Shown here: positions 43,886 through 54,511 of the stretch, piece by piece | How the letters are laid out: the number at the start of each line of letters is the position of its first letter | Numbering within the stretch: position 1 is the stretch's first letter | Assembly: GCA_947581855.1 (NCBI GenBank) | Contig: CANPVZ010000002.1 | Location: forward strand, 62,001 to 126,000 | Direction: 5' to 3' | Length of the DNA: 64,000 nt | Source: an uncultured Phocaeicola sp. | GTDB taxonomy: Bacteria; Bacteroidota; Bacteroidia; Bacteroidales; Bacteroidaceae | The notes under the pieces: generated by a model | Database searches by the model: none | What the model was told of the DNA's origin: nothing | Seen by the model: the letters and a program-made list of their open reading frames with translations, nothing else | Translations under genes and position numbers: made by a program

Positions 43886-46057
43886 TCAGAGAGTTGCTTT
43901 CCCTTCGACAAAGCGTTGAATGGTAGACAACACCTCGTCTCCACGAAGATCTCGCGCCAATATCTTGCCTTCTGGAGAAACCAAAAAAGAAGCAGGGACC
44001 CCATTCAAATTATAAGCCTTTGTAATAGGACTCTTCTTCATACCTTTCAAATCAGATAACGTAAGCCACTCTATATTGAATTTCTTAATTTCATTCAACC
44101 AAGCTTCTTTCTTATCGTCCATCATTAATGTGACAAAAGCTACATTCTTATCTTTCATGGCATGATAAGCTTTCCGGATAAACGGAATTTCCTTCTTGCA
44201 CCAACCACACCATGAAGCGCTGAATTCAAGAAACAGATATTTACCTCTAAAATCTTTTAAAGTAATTTCTTTACCCGTTTCATCCTGTGCCACAAAGTTT
44301 GGTAAATCCATACCAATCTTTATCCCTTTTTCACGAGCTATAAATTGCTTCATGGATGTCATATAAAAGGTATCACTCAATGAAGAATCAAAAAGTTGAA
44401 GTACATTTTCCATCTCTTCCGGTTCAAATGACTGTACCAGTTCCCACACCAGATATACTGCAGCTTCGCTCTGTTTACGTGCAGGACTATCATTCAAAAA
44501 CTTTTCAATCAGAGATTTCGTGCACTCTACCCGCTTAGCCGACAAATCTCGCACTACCGGCATATTCGATTCAGTAAAAGCAGATTGTATTTCATCACTC
44601 AATCTTTGAGTCTCTTTATATTCCGTATACTTTTTCAATTCTCCACGGAGAGTATTTAACTCATCATTGATGAAGAAATTAGTTAATTTCAAAGTTTTCC
44701 TTACATCCTCCAACTCGCTATATATCTCCAATTCTCCCGGTTGCAGATAAAACCCGACAAATGATGCGAAAGGCTTTTGATATTGCGGTTTCATCTCAAA
44801 AAAGAGATAACATTGCTGAGCTTTTTCAAGGTTTCCTTTCAGTTCATACTTACCGTTTTTTATATAACAACTGTCCAACAAAACGTTCGAAGTGGAATAT
44901 AAGCGGACCAATCCTTCCGGCAAGCCTTTCATTTCTCCTTGTATATGAAACCGATCACCCGGTTTAGACAAATACTTCTTTACGGTTTCAATCATATTCT
45001 CTCCCCGCAAGCCTTTCTCTATAATCTTACCATCGGGACTAATTAAGAATATCATCGGGATACCATGTACATTGTACGCCTCAGTTATAGGTCCGTCGAA
45101 TGCTTTCAAATCGGAAATTACCTTCCATGGCAAATTAAAATCTTTCACATCTTTTTCCCACAAATCTCTTCTTTTATCCAAATTGACAGTAAACATAACA
45201 AAACGTGGGTCTGTTTTGTGTTGTTCATACACTTGCTTCAAGTATGGAATTTCTTTCTTGCACCATCCGCACCACGAGGCACTGAACTCCATCAACACAT
45301 ATTTACCTTTATAATCCGATAAATGATATGTATTTCCATCCAAGTCTTTCAGACAAAAATCATAAGCAGGATTCCCTATGGCCACTTTTTTCTGTCTGGC
45401 TAATTCTTCCCGACAACTCTTCACATAAGGATTGGAATCTAATGAAGAAGAGAACTTGGACAATGCCTTCTCTAATTTCTCCGTATTGCCTATATACAAG
45501 TCATAAATGAAATAGGGAATCACCCGGCTATTCGCATAGCCGGGTTGATTCAATATATAATCAAACAATTGATTATATATTTGTTGAGAGTGAATATTGA
45601 GAGAATCATATTTTTCTTTCTGCCCGAAAGCTTTGCTTTTTTCATATCCCAAACGTCGGTTGGCGGCAAACAAGTCTTTACCATCATCGCTTATTTTCAA
45701 ATATTCATCATGACTCTTACACCCCTCAATACGTATTTCTTTCAAGCTCTTACCCGAAATTTTTATTTCTCCGGAGTTATCCAGAAACATACTGAAACTA
45801 CCGTAAAATTTATCTTCATTCCTTTCACAGAAAACAAAGTTTACCAAGCGCGGATAATCTACCGAACCATTATATTCGACCTTACCGTTTTTAAAAGATA
45901 AAGAATCGATATAAAATACAGTCGGATTTGGTATACGTTCGCTTACCAGAACTTCGCAATCCGGCATGTTCTCTATTTGCATGCTAATATGGAAGCCTTG
46001 CCCCCATAATGAGGTCACGGCAAACAAAGCTCCCATTATAAAATTCAGTTTTTTCAT
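43886..46057 (-). CDS. Exported protein with two tandem DUF4369-TlpA (thioredoxin-like) modules
   Basis: A 723-residue secreted protein made of the same module twice. Each has an N-terminal DUF4369-like beta domain (about 22-110 and 369-455), a helical linker, and a TlpA/redoxin thioredoxin fold (about 226-366 and 581-720). Both folds carry the identical active site FSASWCGWCKKEIP (Cys263/Cys266 and Cys617/Cys620). Single-module TlpA proteins are common at the ends of Bacteroidota SusCD loci; two complete modules in one chain is less usual. The likely role is disulfide reduction or exchange in the periplasm. Last gene of the SusCD operon, 13 bp after the PKD-like gene. Confidence 0.9.
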   Translation of the reverse strand: MKKLNFIMGALFAVTSLWGQGFHISMQIENMPDCEVLVSERIPNPTVFYIDSLSFKNGKVEYNGSVDYPRLVNFVFCERNEDKFYGSFSMFLDNSGEIKISGKSLKEIRIEGCKSHDEYLKISDDGKDLFAANRRLGYEKSKAFGQKEKYDSLNIHSQQIYNQLFDYILNQPGYANSRVIPYFIYDLYIGNTEKLEKALSKFSSSLDSNPYVKSCREELARQKKVAIGNPAYDFCLKDLDGNTYHLSDYKGKYVLMEFSASWCGWCKKEIPYLKQVYEQHKTDPRFVMFTVNLDKRRDLWEKDVKDFNLPWKVISDLKAFDGPITEAYNVHGIPMIFLISPDGKIIEKGLRGENMIETVKKYLSKPGDRFHIQGEMKGLPEGLVRLYSTSNVLLDSCYIKNGKYELKGNLEKAQQCYLFFEMKPQYQKPFASFVGFYLQPGELEIYSELEDVRKTLKLTNFFINDELNTLRGELKKYTEYKETQRLSDEIQSAFTESNMPVVRDLSAKRVECTKSLIEKFLNDSPARKQSEAAVYLVWELVQSFEPEEMENVLQLFDSSLSDTFYMTSMKQFIAREKGIKIGMDLPNFVAQDETGKEITLKDFRGKYLFLEFSASWCGWCKKEIPFIRKAYHAMKDKNVAFVTLMMDDKKEAWLNEIKKFNIEWLTLSDLKGMKKSPITKAYNLNGVPASFLVSPEGKILARDLRGDEVLSTIQRFVEGKATL

Positions 46058-46070
46058 AGTTATAGTTTAA

Positions 46071-47555
46071 TTAATAAGTATCCCATTGACTACCCAATTT
46101 ATAAACCAGATCGACAACATTACCAAACACCGCTTCTTTACTACTTCCCTCAATGATCGCTCCATCCCCAATAACCGAGACATCTAACAAGATAAAATCA
46201 TTTTTACCCGGTTGAGAAGGATTCTCCGAGATGACCGCCAACTTCTGATAATCTGTCAGGCACAATGCAATTTCTTTTATTTTGCCGGCAAACTTAGTCC
46301 CTTTCAGTTCTTTCACTACCGCGTTTCCTTTATCATCATAGTTATAGGAATACAACTTATTACCCGATGTAAAATAGACATACGGACGACCGATACATAC
46401 AGCCCACTTCGTATCCGGCATAATTAATTCCGGCTTTGGAAAGACAGTTTCCGAAATAGAATAATAAGATTTAGCTCCCCAGCCAGAGAAATAGAAACGT
46501 TGCACATAGTACTGACCGTCATCCCCTTTCAGAAAAGTAATGAAGTAGTCGCGCGGACTTTCCGTAGAAGTTGCACCTCCGCTCAATAATGTTTTTCCCA
46601 TATTGTATGGAATAAACGCCTTAGTCGGATCATTCACATAATTGAAATTACTCATTTGCCCGCCACGCAGAAGTTTATAACTTTTACTAACCATATCAAA
46701 AGCAATGATATCATTTGACATAATAATATTTCCACGCATCGTCATGGGCAACAGCGAATAATCTCCCGGAACAGCTCCGTTTACATATAACCCCTCATGA
46801 TATTGGGCATCCGTACTTCTATCAATATACCGCGTATATAATTTGCCATTGCTGATCATATAATCCCAATTCGAAACACAATCCATGTTCTGCGGAAAAA
46901 AGTTTTCCGGTGTTCCCCCTAAGAATTCATCCTTATTATATACGACTCTTTTTAAACTATTTCCATCTAAATCAACCGAATAGTTCGGTCCTTTTGTAAT
47001 ACCGACAAAAACTTCTCCGGTACCTTCTCCCCAAGGAGTCCAATGCTCTTTTATAGTGGAGGCTCCGCCATTTAACTGTTCGCCATTCAGCTCCTGATAA
47101 ATATCACCAAACAAAGTTCCATCGTTCCGCAAATAAGACAACACCGAATGATCGCCCTCATCACTTAATATCAGCCAGCCATTATAATAAGGAGTACTCA
47201 CATTCACTGTAAACTTCTTCATGGTCTTAAGCCCCGTTTCGTTGTCAATAACTGAGAAATCAGCGTACAATCCCGGCTTTACAGGAAAATCAACCACTAC
47301 ATTCAAATCTTTTCCCGTATAAATGACCTTCCCATTAATCCGCCATTCATACGAAACATCTTTCAAAGTCCCGTTTTTATAAGATACCTCCACCGGAATA
47401 TTGAAAGTTTCATCTACGTACACAGTATAGTTATCTTTTATACCCGAAATTTCCACCTGGGTAAGTTCTCTATAGTCATAATTCCCTTTATCTTCATAGC
47501 AAGCCGTTAACCAAACAAGCCCCAATAAAGCTATCGTATTTATTATTTTTTTCAT
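46071..47555 (-). CDS. PKD-like family lipoprotein
   Basis: A 494-residue lipoprotein (lipobox LTAC, Cys19, followed by YEDKGNYDYREL). The first ~130 residues form two PKD/Ig-like segments around VEISGIKDNYTVYVDETFN and VSYEWRINGKV; the rest (about 130-494) is probably a propeller-like domain with repeated YNxD/GK turns. This architecture recurs directly downstream of SusD and DUF4843 genes in Bacteroidota, where it probably acts as a surface-exposed accessory ligand-binding protein. Function inferred from location. Confidence 0.8.
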   Translation of the reverse strand: MKKIINTIALLGLVWLTACYEDKGNYDYRELTQVEISGIKDNYTVYVDETFNIPVEVSYKNGTLKDVSYEWRINGKVIYTGKDLNVVVDFPVKPGLYADFSVIDNETGLKTMKKFTVNVSTPYYNGWLILSDEGDHSVLSYLRNDGTLFGDIYQELNGEQLNGGASTIKEHWTPWGEGTGEVFVGITKGPNYSVDLDGNSLKRVVYNKDEFLGGTPENFFPQNMDCVSNWDYMISNGKLYTRYIDRSTDAQYHEGLYVNGAVPGDYSLLPMTMRGNIIMSNDIIAFDMVSKSYKLLRGGQMSNFNYVNDPTKAFIPYNMGKTLLSGGATSTESPRDYFITFLKGDDGQYYVQRFYFSGWGAKSYYSISETVFPKPELIMPDTKWAVCIGRPYVYFTSGNKLYSYNYDDKGNAVVKELKGTKFAGKIKEIALCLTDYQKLAVISENPSQPGKNDFILLDVSVIGDGAIIEGSSKEAVFGNVVDLVYKLGSQWDTY

Positions 47556-47573
47556 ATCTGTTCACCATTAAAT

Positions 47574-48281
47574 TTAACCGATAATAGGTACTGTCATATC
47601 CGAACCATCATCCTCTTTTTGCGGATGTTCGTACAACCAATATTTAAACATCTGTACATAGCCGCGCATAGTATAATAATCCATCTCTCCTCCATCTTCC
47701 TTCAATGTCAGATCATAGATTCCTATCTCCTGAATAAACAACGCATATTTCTTATCGCTATAGATACCCAAACCACTTGATTCGTGCCATCTATCCCACC
47801 AAGCAGGCTGGGAAAGTTTATCGGAGATAATTACTTTTGCCTTTCTGTTCTTTAATAATCCTTGTTCAAAGTTCTCGTTGGAAACGACCTCAAAGACTGC
47901 TTTCACAAAAGACCCGGCTATATGGTCGTTCTTTTTTAATTCAATTTTCATATAGGCAATACTATCATTCGCCTTTACAACCAAATCGTTGGTCGAATAA
48001 GTAAAGTCTCTTCCCTCTTGTGCCGTGCTCTCTTCCGGAAGAAATCTGACAGCAAAAGTTCTGTCGTAATTTTCCAACTTGGAAATGGTATTTAACTTCA
48101 AAGAAACCGTACCCACCGTAAGTTCAGGTTCATAAGCAAAAGAGAATACCGTACTATCGTTAATGCTTTTATTAAAATAGATATAAGAACAAGCCGAATA
48201 TCCATTTATATCCTCCTCGGAACAAGCCGTCCAACACAAAGCCGTTCCAATCAATCCTATTATAATATTAACTATCTTCAT
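47574..48281 (-). CDS. DUF4843 domain-containing lipoprotein
   Basis: A 235-residue lipoprotein. The ATG at 48281 (MKIVNIIIGLIG) gives a lipoprotein signal with lipobox WTAC; an in-frame TTG at 48290 is less likely. The DUF4843 pattern is seen in SACSYIYFNKS, then TFAVRFLPEESTAQEGRDFT and a late GIYSDKKYALFI segment. The fold resembles an extended Ig/calx-beta surface module. It begins 5 bp after the SusD stop and is presumably part of the outer-membrane uptake complex. Confidence 0.82.
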   Translation of the reverse strand: MKIVNIIIGLIGTALCWTACSEEDINGYSACSYIYFNKSINDSTVFSFAYEPELTVGTVSLKLNTISKLENYDRTFAVRFLPEESTAQEGRDFTYSTNDLVVKANDSIAYMKIELKKNDHIAGSFVKAVFEVVSNENFEQGLLKNRKAKVIISDKLSQPAWWDRWHESSGLGIYSDKKYALFIQEIGIYDLTLKEDGGEMDYYTMRGYVQMFKYWLYEHPQKEDDGSDMTVPIIG

Positions 48282-48286
48282 ACACT

Positions 48287-49753
48287 TCAATATTTTAAAT
48301 ATTCTTCTTCTCTATCTCCAAACTCTACTTCGTTAGCCGGTAACGGCAAACAGTATTGTGCCGTACTCAATACAATCTCTGCATTATTCCGTATCACCGG
48401 ATGGTTCAACCGTTTATACAAATAAAACAGTTGTCCCTCTCCAACAAATTCCCTACGAGCTTCCAAAATAATCTCTTCCATCAGATGTTCATACATATCC
48501 GATTTTACTTCCGGCGAAATACCGCGCATGCGGCGAACCTTACCTAAATATCCGGCAGCTAAATCCTTATCTACAGAATAATAAGATTCGGCAGCAATCA
48601 TATACATTTCGGATAATCTGATCATAGGAATCTTGCCGCCTTTACTCGAATCAATCTTGGCATACTTATAACTCACCGTCTTGCCGCTGACCGAGCTTTC
48701 TCCTATTAAATAACTACGACGGAAATCACTCGATTCCGTATATATATTATTAACTTCCAATAAAGAAAGATTCTTATAATTGGAAGCATCTAACGAATAA
48801 AAGAGATCCTGAATGTCCACACAATTCAGCGCAAACAGCAATTCGCTTTGCATAACTATATCCCGATTCTTCAACGAAGCGGAAACATCATATTCGGATG
48901 CAAACCAGAAAGCACCGTCATCGGCTGCATCTATAATTTCTTTAGCATATTTATAAGCATTGTTCTTATCGCCTATATAACAATATACCCGCGCCATCAA
49001 ACCGGTTACGGCATAATAATTCATCCGATAAGCACGATACGACATAAATATATCATTCTTATAGGGTTGGGCATAATGATAATTCGTATATTGATCTCTG
49101 AAAGTCTCGTCGAATACGGGATCAACCGATTTTAAAGCTTCTCTCGCCGCATTCAAATCCGCCAAAATCTTTTCTACCACTTCTTTAGCTTTCAACTGCG
49201 GATGAATCTTCTTAGTGAAACTTTCGGCATAAGGAATAGCCATACCATCAGGGTTGACGGAATAGTTTACCGCAAAAGCCCGCAACAAATCGAAATGCAA
49301 ATAGGCGCGTATACCTAAAGCTTCTCCTTTCAACAAATTATAATGACCGGCCGCAAAATATAATTCATCTTTTTGGGCCAAGCGTTCTAATAATATATTA
49401 CAATTAGCAATCGTATTGTAATTCTGTAACCACATGGCATCTATCAGATCCTTAATAGCGCCATTCTCATAATTATAAACCGAAGCCTCGTAAAGATCAT
49501 GGTTTCTATTGGTATAAACATTATAATACTGGGCTAAAACATCCATCAAATTATAAGTCGCATTCTGTCCATATGTATCAGTGGACGTCATCGATATATA
49601 GATTCCATACAAAGCCGATTCAAATCCCTCGGGAGTATCAAAGAGTTTATCGGCATTGACTTGAGCCTGGGGAGTAACGTCTAACCAATCGCTACAACCG
49701 CTGCAAGTTAATAACAATAGCCCCAATAAGGCTGTTTCTATTTTTCTTTTCAT
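48287..49753 (-). CDS. SusD/RagB family outer-membrane lipoprotein
   Basis: A 488-residue ligand-capturing lid for the SusC-like channel. A lipoprotein signal with lipobox CSGC (Cys20) is followed by the SusD N-terminus DWLDVTPQAQVNADKLFDTP, with tetratricopeptide-like helices (LKGEALGIRAYLHFDLLRAF near 137-156) and a C-terminal RLSEMYMIAAESY (about 378-390) and RRMRGI. The SusC stop is 15 bp upstream. Ligand cannot be predicted from sequence. Confidence 0.95.
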   Translation of the reverse strand: MKRKIETALLGLLLLTCSGCSDWLDVTPQAQVNADKLFDTPEGFESALYGIYISMTSTDTYGQNATYNLMDVLAQYYNVYTNRNHDLYEASVYNYENGAIKDLIDAMWLQNYNTIANCNILLERLAQKDELYFAAGHYNLLKGEALGIRAYLHFDLLRAFAVNYSVNPDGMAIPYAESFTKKIHPQLKAKEVVEKILADLNAAREALKSVDPVFDETFRDQYTNYHYAQPYKNDIFMSYRAYRMNYYAVTGLMARVYCYIGDKNNAYKYAKEIIDAADDGAFWFASEYDVSASLKNRDIVMQSELLFALNCVDIQDLFYSLDASNYKNLSLLEVNNIYTESSDFRRSYLIGESSVSGKTVSYKYAKIDSSKGGKIPMIRLSEMYMIAAESYYSVDKDLAAGYLGKVRRMRGISPEVKSDMYEHLMEEIILEARREFVGEGQLFYLYKRLNHPVIRNNAEIVLSTAQYCLPLPANEVEFGDREEEYLKY

Positions 49754-49768
49754 ATTAATCTCTACTTA

Positions 49769-52700
49769 TTAGAACTGAACTTGTAATCCAAAATTAAATG
49801 AGTGTGAATATGGATAATCCAAACCTCTTTCACGTTTTACCGACGACCAATAGAATAAGTCTTCTATTTGGAAGGTCAGTTTCAGACGTTCCATCATCAT
49901 TTTCTGAGTAAGGCTCTTAGGGAACGTATAGGATAAACTCAACGATTTGAACTGAAGAACATTATTATCCTGTATCATACGCGATGTCACTTCCGTACGC
50001 GTATCATCTTTAATGTCTTTAAAAGAAGCGATGTCGCCCGGTTTCTGCCACCTGTCCGTCAAAACTCGGCGGTCTACATTATAGCGCAAATCGGCATTTT
50101 CCACCCTGTCAACTAAGGTCTGATTGTAAATCTGTCCGCCATACTGATAAAGGAAACTCATATTCAAATTAAATCCTTTCCAATCGGCATTGGCTCCAAA
50201 AGAACCGGATACTGTAGGTTCCGTATCGCCGCATGCTACTTTATCGGCAGCGCTCCATGTATAAGTAGGGTTACCGTATCGGTCGAGATATACTTCTTTA
50301 CCGTTCATTGGATTGATTCCCAAAGAGCGTACGGCATAAATGGTTGTGGTAGACTCTCCCTCTTTATATTGTGCCTGAGGCTTAGCCGTTTCATAACGCT
50401 TACCGTATTCGGGCTCATAATTATCTTCTTCATAATCGACCTGTTCATTCCTTGCTTTCAAGGTATTGGATATCTTTTTAATAATATTCTTATTATGTAC
50501 CACGCTTCCGAAAAGAGAAACCGTCAATTCTTTGGAACGTAAAGGAAAGCCTCTTAACATAACTTCATATCCCGAGTTCTCCAGTTCTCCCACATTATCT
50601 CTGTAGTAAGAGAAACCGTTTGACTGAGGCAATGTAATATCTGCAAGCAAGTTATTGGTCAGTTTATTGTAATAGCTGACACGGGCGGAAATCCGGTCTT
50701 GCAAGAAACCGAGTTCCAGGTTAACATCCACGGAACGGGTTTTCTCCCACTTTAAATCTTCATTCCCCAATACGGAAACGATGGCCCCTACACCACCTGC
50801 ATAGTATTTACCTTTATAATAAGTATACATATTCTGTGCTTCATAGGGAGAGAAAGAGGCCTTACCTGTTTCACCCATATTAAAAGTCACCTTTAAATGG
50901 TTCATCACATCAGATATCTTATAGAAAGGTTCTTTATGAATGTTCCACCCCAGACCGACAGAATAAAACGGAGCAATACGGGAATTGCTTCCGAAAGAAG
51001 ATGAACCGTCCAAACGTCCGGAAAAGTCTAACAAATAGATATTATCCCAAGTATAGTTCACATTCAAAAAGCCTCCGCACAAACGCGAAACACCTTCGGC
51101 TCCATCCGGAGACTGATTTACAAACTCTTTACCGAAAGAAACATAATCCATATTGCCTGAAGGAAATCCCCGCACGCTAAAACTCGTATTCTGATATTTC
51201 TCTTCTTGAATATTACCTCCGATAGCCGCGTTGACATAATGTTTTCCAAATACCTGATTGTAAGTAAGCAATAAGTTGGCATCCAAATTATGGCTTCTTT
51301 CGTCATAATTATAAGCTTCACCCTTATTCGTTACACCGTCTCCCTCTTCATAGGCATACGAATTATAACGGCTCGACTGCGGGTCGATAAAACGATAACT
51401 ATGATCATTGCGCAAGGTATACGAAACACGTCCTTTTAAACGTAACGCATCTGTAATGAACCAATCGAAATCGAAGTTATTGGTTACTTCCAAATATTCC
51501 TTTTCATCGCGGTGGTTCAATTGCGCTTCGTAGAGCGGATTCAATAGTACATACGAATAGGACTGATATTGCTGATACTGCTTTATCAATTTCCCATTCT
51601 CGTCTTTCGTCGGCCAATAAGGATTGGTATTGGCATAATCGGTGAAAGAACCATACGGAGACTCTTTTGACTTCACCCTGTTGACGGAAATATCATTTCG
51701 GAACAGTAGCTTATTTTTATGATTATACTGTAGCTTAAATCCTAGTCCGTAACGGTCGCGAGAAGATTTTTTAATCACACCGGGATTATCCTGATAATTC
51801 ACATCCACCCCGTAACGGAAACTATCGTCGCCTCCTTCTATATAAAGCGAATGTTTATGTCCCAAGATAGTCTGAATCGGCTGAGACAACCAATACGTAT
51901 CTACTCCTCTGACCACATTGCTAAGGCGCAAAGCGTAATCCATATCTGCCAATTGTATGGAATAAGGATCATCATTGTCATAGCGGCCTGCCAAACGTTC
52001 CGTTTCCAGCTTTTCAGCCGCATTCATTAAATTATAATCGGTTAAGTCCGGTGTTTGTAATATACCGTTAAAATTATAAGTTACCCTAAGTTTACCTGAC
52101 TCGGGTGCTTTGGTTGTAATCACAATCACGCCGTTGGCTGCACGAGAACCGTAAATAGCAGTAGCCGAAGCGTCTTTCAGGATAGTAATACTCTCCACCC
52201 TATCCATATTTAAGTCGTATACTTTTTCGGCTGTTACCTCATATCCGTCCATAATAAAGGTCGGCATATTCGGATCGTTTTTCAACGTGGTTTCCGTAAA
52301 CGCGCTTCCCAAACCGGAGTCGCCTCGAACCCGTATATGCGGAACGACGTTCGGATTAGAGCCGGCTTCCAGATCTTCTTGCAGACGGAACGAGGGATCG
52401 AACACCTGCAAGGCCTGCATGATATTATTGGTTGAGACTTTTGCCAGTTCATCTTTCTGCACCACTACGGCATTACCAGTGAAGCTGGATTTGTTTTTAG
52501 TAAAATATCCGTTCACGATGACCTCGTCAATCATTTGGGTATTTTCCTTCAATACAACATTAATGATTGTTTTCCCTTTACTCTGGATAGTTTGCGGTTC
52601 CATCCCCATAAACGAGAATACCAATTTTCCATCATAGGGAATATCTAGCGTATAATTTCCGTCAATGTCTGTGGTACAACCAACCGTAGTTCCCTGTAAC

Positions 52701-53089
52701 ACTACATTTACGCCGGGCATGGGACTATCTAAATGGTCTTTTACATTACCACTTATTCTTTTACCCCTCCCCACGCTTTTTTCTTTCTTCACAATGGTTA
52801 CAATCTTATCTTCAATCTGATAAGAAAATTCGGTTCCGGTAAACACCTTGTTCAAGACAGATTCCACCGTTTCATTCTCAGCCGAAACCGTAATGGGCTT
52901 CATTGCTTTGGTTTGCTCTGTATTGTACACAAAACTTAAGCCTGTTTGCTTCCTGATAGCATCAAAGAAAACTTTCACAGGCGCTTCTTTCAAATCCAAT
53001 GTTACTGTTCTTGACGACTGGGCATACAAAAGCCCCGGCAACAATAGGCAACAACAAAGGAAAAGACCAATAATTCTTTTCTCTTTCAT
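49769..53089 (-). CDS. SusC/RagA family TonB-linked outer-membrane transporter with STN signalling domain
   Basis: A 1,106-residue TonB-dependent channel. In order: a signal peptide (about 1-24), an STN (secretin/TonB short N-terminal) domain (about 26-105) that talks to the FecR anti-sigma factor, a carboxypeptidase-D-like regulatory domain (about 115-195, GNVKDHLDSPMPGVNVVLQG), a TonB box/plug (about 200-325) with DEVIVNGYFT and SITILKDASATAIYGSRAAN, and a 22-strand barrel to the C-terminal Phe. The STN domain makes it a transducer: ligand uptake would release the ECF sigma factor encoded nearby. Confidence 0.95.
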   Translation of the reverse strand: MKEKRIIGLFLCCCLLLPGLLYAQSSRTVTLDLKEAPVKVFFDAIRKQTGLSFVYNTEQTKAMKPITVSAENETVESVLNKVFTGTEFSYQIEDKIVTIVKKEKSVGRGKRISGNVKDHLDSPMPGVNVVLQGTTVGCTTDIDGNYTLDIPYDGKLVFSFMGMEPQTIQSKGKTIINVVLKENTQMIDEVIVNGYFTKNKSSFTGNAVVVQKDELAKVSTNNIMQALQVFDPSFRLQEDLEAGSNPNVVPHIRVRGDSGLGSAFTETTLKNDPNMPTFIMDGYEVTAEKVYDLNMDRVESITILKDASATAIYGSRAANGVIVITTKAPESGKLRVTYNFNGILQTPDLTDYNLMNAAEKLETERLAGRYDNDDPYSIQLADMDYALRLSNVVRGVDTYWLSQPIQTILGHKHSLYIEGGDDSFRYGVDVNYQDNPGVIKKSSRDRYGLGFKLQYNHKNKLLFRNDISVNRVKSKESPYGSFTDYANTNPYWPTKDENGKLIKQYQQYQSYSYVLLNPLYEAQLNHRDEKEYLEVTNNFDFDWFITDALRLKGRVSYTLRNDHSYRFIDPQSSRYNSYAYEEGDGVTNKGEAYNYDERSHNLDANLLLTYNQVFGKHYVNAAIGGNIQEEKYQNTSFSVRGFPSGNMDYVSFGKEFVNQSPDGAEGVSRLCGGFLNVNYTWDNIYLLDFSGRLDGSSSFGSNSRIAPFYSVGLGWNIHKEPFYKISDVMNHLKVTFNMGETGKASFSPYEAQNMYTYYKGKYYAGGVGAIVSVLGNEDLKWEKTRSVDVNLELGFLQDRISARVSYYNKLTNNLLADITLPQSNGFSYYRDNVGELENSGYEVMLRGFPLRSKELTVSLFGSVVHNKNIIKKISNTLKARNEQVDYEEDNYEPEYGKRYETAKPQAQYKEGESTTTIYAVRSLGINPMNGKEVYLDRYGNPTYTWSAADKVACGDTEPTVSGSFGANADWKGFNLNMSFLYQYGGQIYNQTLVDRVENADLRYNVDRRVLTDRWQKPGDIASFKDIKDDTRTEVTSRMIQDNNVLQFKSLSLSYTFPKSLTQKMMMERLKLTFQIEDLFYWSSVKRERGLDYPYSHSFNFGLQVQF

Positions 53090-53103
53090 AATTAATTACT
53101 TGT

Positions 53104-54270
53104 TTAATTGGAAATTATAATTGTATTTCTCTCTATTTTCATTTTCACATCTACCGTACGGCTAATCGCACGAAGGGTAGGATTAATTACACTATAACGA
53201 TCGAGTATTCCGGTAAAATGCAACGTTTTCAGCTCCGACGAGCGGAATTCCACTTTCACATTATACCAATGGGACAGGGTTTGCATAATACTTGCAAGGC
53301 TTTCATCTTCAAAATAGAAATAACCTTCATTCCAAGCCGTATATTTCTCTACGTTTACTTCGTCTATCCGTACATCTTCCCTGTCTTTATCCAACATCGC
53401 TTTCTGACCGGGTTTAAGCATCGCTTCCTTCTGAGTATCATCCAATATTACTCCGATGCTTCCTTTTACCAACACAACGGACGTATTGTGGGGAGAGTAG
53501 GCGTTCACATTGAACGATGTTCCATATTGTTTTATTTTCATTCCTTCGGTTACCACATAAAAAGGACGGTCACTATCTGGAGCGACATCGAAAAACGCCT
53601 CTCCTTGCAGATAAACTACTCTCGCTCGCTTACCGAACACTACCGGATATTTTAAGATGGTATTATAATTGAGGTGTACACGGGTCCCATCGGCCAAGGT
53701 TATGCGGAACTCGTTTCCCACCCGAGTCTGCAAAATGTTATCCGGAAAAACCGTATCTTTATCGGCCACACTTTCTTCTTCCTGAAAATAAGAAAGTTCT
53801 CCTTTCTTTAAGGTAGCCACCAAACCTTTACCAGTGGGAATATGCTGCAAAGAATCATCTTCGAGTATCAATTTCACTCCATTACCGGATACCAATGTAG
53901 CCTGAGAAAAACCCGGATATATGACTTCCGCCGTATGCAAGCCGGAAGAGCCGTCATAGAAATACAACGTCAATCCTCCTATGACTAATAAAGGCAACAG
54001 GATGGAGGCGGCATAGCGTAACATCCGCCGCATGCGATAAGATGAATCCACCCTTCTTTTAAACTGCGTCCACGCTCTCTGGGTATTGATTTCTTTATAT
54101 TGCTGATAAAAAGCAACTAAATTCTGCTCTTGGGCAATCTTTTCATATAGAGCCGAATGCTCGGGCGATTCATTCTTCCACTGTTCCAATTGTCGATGTT
54201 CCTCCTCCGACAATGTGCCGAACAAACTCTTCACAATCAAGCTTTCTATATAACTAAAAGGTGGGGTCAT
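53104..54270 (-). CDS. FecR family anti-sigma factor
   Basis: A 388-residue inner-membrane regulator. The cytoplasmic N-terminus (about 1-80) binds the sigma factor, one transmembrane helix follows (about 83-104, RYAASILLPLLVIGG), and the periplasmic part holds the FecR domain (about 175-275: RVHLNYNTILKYPVVF, EAFFDVAPDSDRPFYV, YGTSFNVNAYS). The C-terminal DUF4974 region (about 310-388) matches SLASIMQTLSHWYNVKVEFR. It senses the STN domain of the SusC-like protein encoded 14 bp downstream. Confidence 0.93.
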   Translation of the reverse strand: MTPPFSYIESLIVKSLFGTLSEEEHRQLEQWKNESPEHSALYEKIAQEQNLVAFYQQYKEINTQRAWTQFKRRVDSSYRMRRMLRYAASILLPLLVIGGLTLYFYDGSSGLHTAEVIYPGFSQATLVSGNGVKLILEDDSLQHIPTGKGLVATLKKGELSYFQEEESVADKDTVFPDNILQTRVGNEFRITLADGTRVHLNYNTILKYPVVFGKRARVVYLQGEAFFDVAPDSDRPFYVVTEGMKIKQYGTSFNVNAYSPHNTSVVLVKGSIGVILDDTQKEAMLKPGQKAMLDKDREDVRIDEVNVEKYTAWNEGYFYFEDESLASIMQTLSHWYNVKVEFRSSELKTLHFTGILDRYSVINPTLRAISRTVDVKMKIERNTIIISN

Positions 54271-54511
54271 ATCCTTATTTCTTTTTAACTTATATATCTA
54301 AGACGATTAAAAAAACAAAAAGGGGGACAAAGAAAGCAAAAAAATCACAGGAGAGGGCATTTTTTAGTTTCGCACTCCGCACTATGTAGAAATGCGGTAA
54401 GTAGCACCCTGATTTCGAATGTGCATGTCCATTAAATATAGAAGGCTATAAAAAGTAATTAACCAATTATATATCAGAAGATTGTTATAGACCGTTCCAC
54501 CTCGTAACGCA
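54271..54511. other. Non-coding stretch between FecR and the sigma-factor array
   Basis: Upstream leader of the FecR-SusC unit. No clear -7 box recognised. Confidence 0.45.
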
